Below, piece after piece: positions 61,672 through 64,000 of a stretch of DNA of 64,000 nt. The translations under genes and the position numbers were made by a program. Source of the DNA: Synechococcales cyanobacterium C42_A2020_086 (GTDB lineage: Bacteria; Cyanobacteriota; Cyanobacteriia; Elainellales; Elainellaceae); the NCBI GenBank assembly GCA_015272325.1, contig JACYLU010000016.1, positions 1 through 64,000 on the forward strand, written 5' to 3'. The notes beneath the pieces are model-generated. The model had not been told where the DNA came from. It searched no databases and saw only the letters and a program-made list of their open reading frames with translations. Positions within the stretch are counted from its first letter, which is position 1, and each line of letters begins with the position of its first letter.

Positions 61672-63843
61672 ATGACACAGTTCATGAAAGACTCTGAACC
61701 GCAGCCGCTCGCCATCGAAAGAAACGGTCGTGTCCCTAAATCTCTAGCCGCTCGGGGTCCGATGCTGGCTCAGGTCCCTGCTGCTGCCGAGGATTCGATC
61801 AATATTTGGGATATGGTGCGGCGGCGGTGGTGGGTGATCGCCGGAATTGGCTTGATCAGCATGGCTTATTTCGTGAATTCTAGCCTGAAGCAGCAGTCCG
61901 AATATGTCGGTCAGTTTCGGCTGCTCGTGGAGCCAGTGAATAGCGCCAATGCCGAATTGGCTAATATCGACAGTGGTAGCAGTAGCAGAAGACGCTCCGA
62001 GCTAGACTACACTACGCAAATTCAGGTGTTGCAAAGTCCTGGGCTGCTCAATCGCACCGTTGAGAAGCTACGTCCGTTTTACCCAGATTTAACCTACAGC
62101 CAGCTAGTGCAAGGGCTATCAATAACCCAATTGCGGGGTACTAAAATTATTCAGGTGCAGTACCGCAGTAGGAACTCAGCCAAAGTTCCGGCGGTCCTAG
62201 AGCAGCTTTCGCAAGACTATCTGGACTATAGCCTGAACGAGCGGCAAACCAGTCTCCGTCAGGGGTTAGACTTTGTGCAGGCCCAAGTGGCAGCAGCGCA
62301 AAAGCGGGTAGATGAGCTGCAATTGCAGTTGCAGGTCTTTCGCCAAAGTAACCGATTTTTGGATCCAGAAAGCAAAGGCTCGCAGGTCACTTCGCAATCG
62401 GAGCAGCTGGCTCAGCAGCAGTTGACGCTCGATCAGGAGCTGCAACAGGCGCGAGCAGAACTGGCCAAACTACAAGAAGAAACCGGGGCGATTGCCGCCC
62501 TCAATGCCTCTCCCACCTATCAACAGCTCGTAGCTCAGTTACGCGAGCTAGAGTCTCAAATTGCGACCGAAAAAACGCGCTTTCAAGAGGAAAGCCTGAC
62601 GATTCAAGTCTTGCGAGAAAGACAGGCAAATTTGTTGAATCTACTCAGCAATGAAGCGCGACGGGCAATTGGCGGTAAAGCGGCTGAAATTAGCAACCGG
62701 ATTCAAATTTTGCAGGTGCAGCAGCAGGCAATTGCGGAAACCCAGGCTAAGCTCGATCGCCAGTTTCAGCAGATTCCGGGATTGTCTCGCCAGTATACAG
62801 ACCTGCAACGAGAGCTGCAAATCGCGACTGAGAGTTTAGATCGATTTCTAGCAACCCGAGAAACGCTGCAGGTGGAAGCCGCACGAGAAGAAATGCCCTG
62901 GCAGTTGGTGGAACCGCCGCCCCAGTTTGCTACCAGCATTGCTCCTAGCACCTCTCGGAGCCTGATGATTGGTATGGCTGTCAGTCTAGCGTTAGGGGTA
63001 GGAGCGGCCTTTTTGCTGGAAAAACTAGATAAAACCTTCCACACAGCGGATGCGCTAGGTCGCAAATTTAAGCTGCCGATTCTGGCGGTAATTCCTCTGC
63101 AGCCCGATCTCCTGGGGGTGGAGTACAGCGTCCGCTCGCGCCGCCGCAAAAATCTGTGGCGACAGATCAAGACCCGCTTGAGAGCGCTGCAACGAAGCAT
63201 CAGCGGCAGCCTGCCCTTTATGCCCCAACCCGACGACTATGATGTGTTTGAATTTGAAGAAGCCTTCAAGCTGCTCTGCACCAATCTACAGGTAATGCAG
63301 ACAAGCCTAGGTCAGCCGATTCGCTCGATTGTCATTACCTCGGCTCAGGCAGGGGACGGCAAATCCACCGTGGCTTGGTATTTGGCGCAAACGGCAGCGT
63401 TGATGGGGCTGCGGATCTTGCTCGTCGATGGCGATTTGCGGCGATCGCAACTGCAAAGCCGGCTGAAGCTAGGGGCTGTTAAGGGATTGAGCGAATTTTT
63501 TGCCTCGAATGTGAGACTGCGGGATGTGATTCAGCAGCCGCTGGCCGCTAGTCCGCTATATGTGTTGCCGAGCGGTGAATCTGCCATCGATCCAATTCAG
63601 GTTTTTGCGTCAGCCAAAATGCAGGTCCTAACCGATCGTCTAGAAGACAAGTTCGATCTCGTCATCTATGACGCACCGCCTCTGAACGGATTGGCCGATG
63701 CGCTGCAACTGGCGACCTATGCCGATAGTCTATTGCTGGTCATGCGACTGCACAAAACGGAACGAGCCGCCGCCGAAAAAGCCCTAGAAAGCTTGAATCA
63801 GGCCCGCATTCGCGTCTTGGGACTGGTCGCTAACGGTCGCTAA
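61672..63843 (+). CDS. Wzc-like polysaccharide co-polymerase with BY-kinase domain
   Basis: A 723-residue protein. The Wzz domain begins WDMVRRRWWVIAGIGLISMAYF (membrane segment near 55-72), followed by a long coiled-coil region (about 200-380) with Gln-rich helices, and a second membrane segment SLMIGMAVSLALGVGAAFLL near 430. The BY-kinase has Walker A SAQAGDGKST near 560, A' ILLVDGDLRRSQ and Walker B DLVIYDAPP near 660. The protein ends LGLVANGR with no tyrosine cluster, unlike classic Wzc. It should control chain length and pair with Wza (146 bases upstream). ATG 61672 has AAGG right before it; ATG 61684 has better ribosome-site spacing. Confidence 0.9.
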   Translation: MTQFMKDSEPQPLAIERNGRVPKSLAARGPMLAQVPAAAEDSINIWDMVRRRWWVIAGIGLISMAYFVNSSLKQQSEYVGQFRLLVEPVNSANAELANIDSGSSSRRRSELDYTTQIQVLQSPGLLNRTVEKLRPFYPDLTYSQLVQGLSITQLRGTKIIQVQYRSRNSAKVPAVLEQLSQDYLDYSLNERQTSLRQGLDFVQAQVAAAQKRVDELQLQLQVFRQSNRFLDPESKGSQVTSQSEQLAQQQLTLDQELQQARAELAKLQEETGAIAALNASPTYQQLVAQLRELESQIATEKTRFQEESLTIQVLRERQANLLNLLSNEARRAIGGKAAEISNRIQILQVQQQAIAETQAKLDRQFQQIPGLSRQYTDLQRELQIATESLDRFLATRETLQVEAAREEMPWQLVEPPPQFATSIAPSTSRSLMIGMAVSLALGVGAAFLLEKLDKTFHTADALGRKFKLPILAVIPLQPDLLGVEYSVRSRRRKNLWRQIKTRLRALQRSISGSLPFMPQPDDYDVFEFEEAFKLLCTNLQVMQTSLGQPIRSIVITSAQAGDGKSTVAWYLAQTAALMGLRILLVDGDLRRSQLQSRLKLGAVKGLSEFFASNVRLRDVIQQPLAASPLYVLPSGESAIDPIQVFASAKMQVLTDRLEDKFDLVIYDAPPLNGLADALQLATYADSLLLVMRLHKTERAAAEKALESLNQARIRVLGLVANGR

Positions 63844-63856
63844 ACCCATCTTGTTT

Positions 63857-64000
63857 CTAATCCACCTCTATCACTCCCGTCAGCAGCGCCACCGGAAACT
63901 GGTTGAGAATGTCCTTCAGCCAGAGGGTGTCTTCGCCTTGGATCTCCTGCCCGGTAATCAGGTTTTGCCAAACCGACGACGAGCCAGGAGCCTGCAGAAT
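63857..64000 (-). CDS. treY: C-terminal end of a malto-oligosyltrehalose synthase-like protein (partial)
   Basis: Only the last 47 residues are in the window. The frame reads APGSSSVWQNLITGQEIQG and ends PVALLTGVIEVD, with a stop at 63857-63859. W(x)NxLTG followed by FPVALL is the typical end of TreY, which converts the reducing end of maltodextrin to trehalose. It converges with Wzc, with 13 bases between stops. The identification rests on short sequence only. Confidence 0.55.
   Translation of the reverse strand: MLQAPGSSSVWQNLITGQEIQGEDTLWLKDILNQFPVALLTGVIEVD

Overview
The window is bacterial and most likely comes from a filamentous cyanobacterium of Leptolyngbya type. The evidence is frequent HIP1-type GCGATCGC octamers in the backbone, two Uma2-family genes, DUF433/DUF5615 and HepT-like toxin families, a cyanoexosortase with an HpsJ-like partner, and a large exopolysaccharide locus. 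This placement is an inference from gene content. I see no rRNA, tRNA or CRISPR array.

Region A (about 1-10,435) is an integron gene-cassette array. Eight consecutive cassettes are separated by attC recombination sites at 1733, 3043, 3556, 4415, 6654, 8246 and 9359, with a broken one at 10429. The diagnostic sign is that the first bases of each cassette (TTAGGC, TTATAC, TTAGAC and so on) are the reverse complement of the R'' core of that same cassette's own attC; this holds exactly for seven of eight cassettes and with one mismatch in the eighth. In order they carry: (1) a reversed LysR regulator diverging from an orphan CTP-synthase-like amidotransferase; (2) a GC-rich PLP enzyme of the cystathionine gamma-synthase type; (3) no recognisable gene; (4) a PD-(D/E)XK-like protein; (5) an AraC regulator, an NTF2-like protein and an internally duplicated rifampin ADP-ribosyltransferase; (6) a secreted trypsin-like protease with a PTPA-CTERM sorting tail; (7) a glycine-zipper peptide plus a DUF433/DUF5615 toxin-antitoxin pair; (8) a reversed lipoprotein gene. 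No integrase is visible; it could lie just left of the window, or the array could be an integrase-less (CALIN) cluster.

Region B (about 10,436-12,735) is the scarred edge of the array: a decayed IS1595/ISXO2-type transposase, the tail of a second transposase, and a gene for a secreted helical protein.

Region C (about 12,736-51,514), nearly all on the minus strand, is an exopolysaccharide locus. It has a Wzm/Wzt-type ABC exporter with a carbohydrate-binding tail, 19 glycosyltransferases, three sulfotransferases, two acetyltransferases, a pyruvyl-transferase-like protein, a methyltransferase, a UDP-glucuronate 4-epimerase, a Wzy-like polymerase and a second MsbA/PglK-type ABC exporter. Unrelated genes are interspersed: an S10 peptidase, a YdcF-like protein, a phytanoyl-CoA dioxygenase-like protein, two Uma2 proteins and a HepT toxin remnant. 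The product is predicted to be a large, uronic-acid-containing, sulfated heteropolysaccharide.

Region D (about 51,515-64,000) holds a second HepT remnant, a conserved small Cys/His protein, a cyanoexosortase / HpsJ-like / PTPA-CTERM trio, a twentieth glycosyltransferase, a WecA/TagO-like initiating transferase, Wza (with a very long Pro/Ala-rich N-terminal extension), Wzc (BY-kinase without a tyrosine tail) and the 3' end of a treY-like gene. Spacers throughout carry short perfect tandem duplications with units of 9-14 bp, each with a different sequence and many with an 11-12 bp period.
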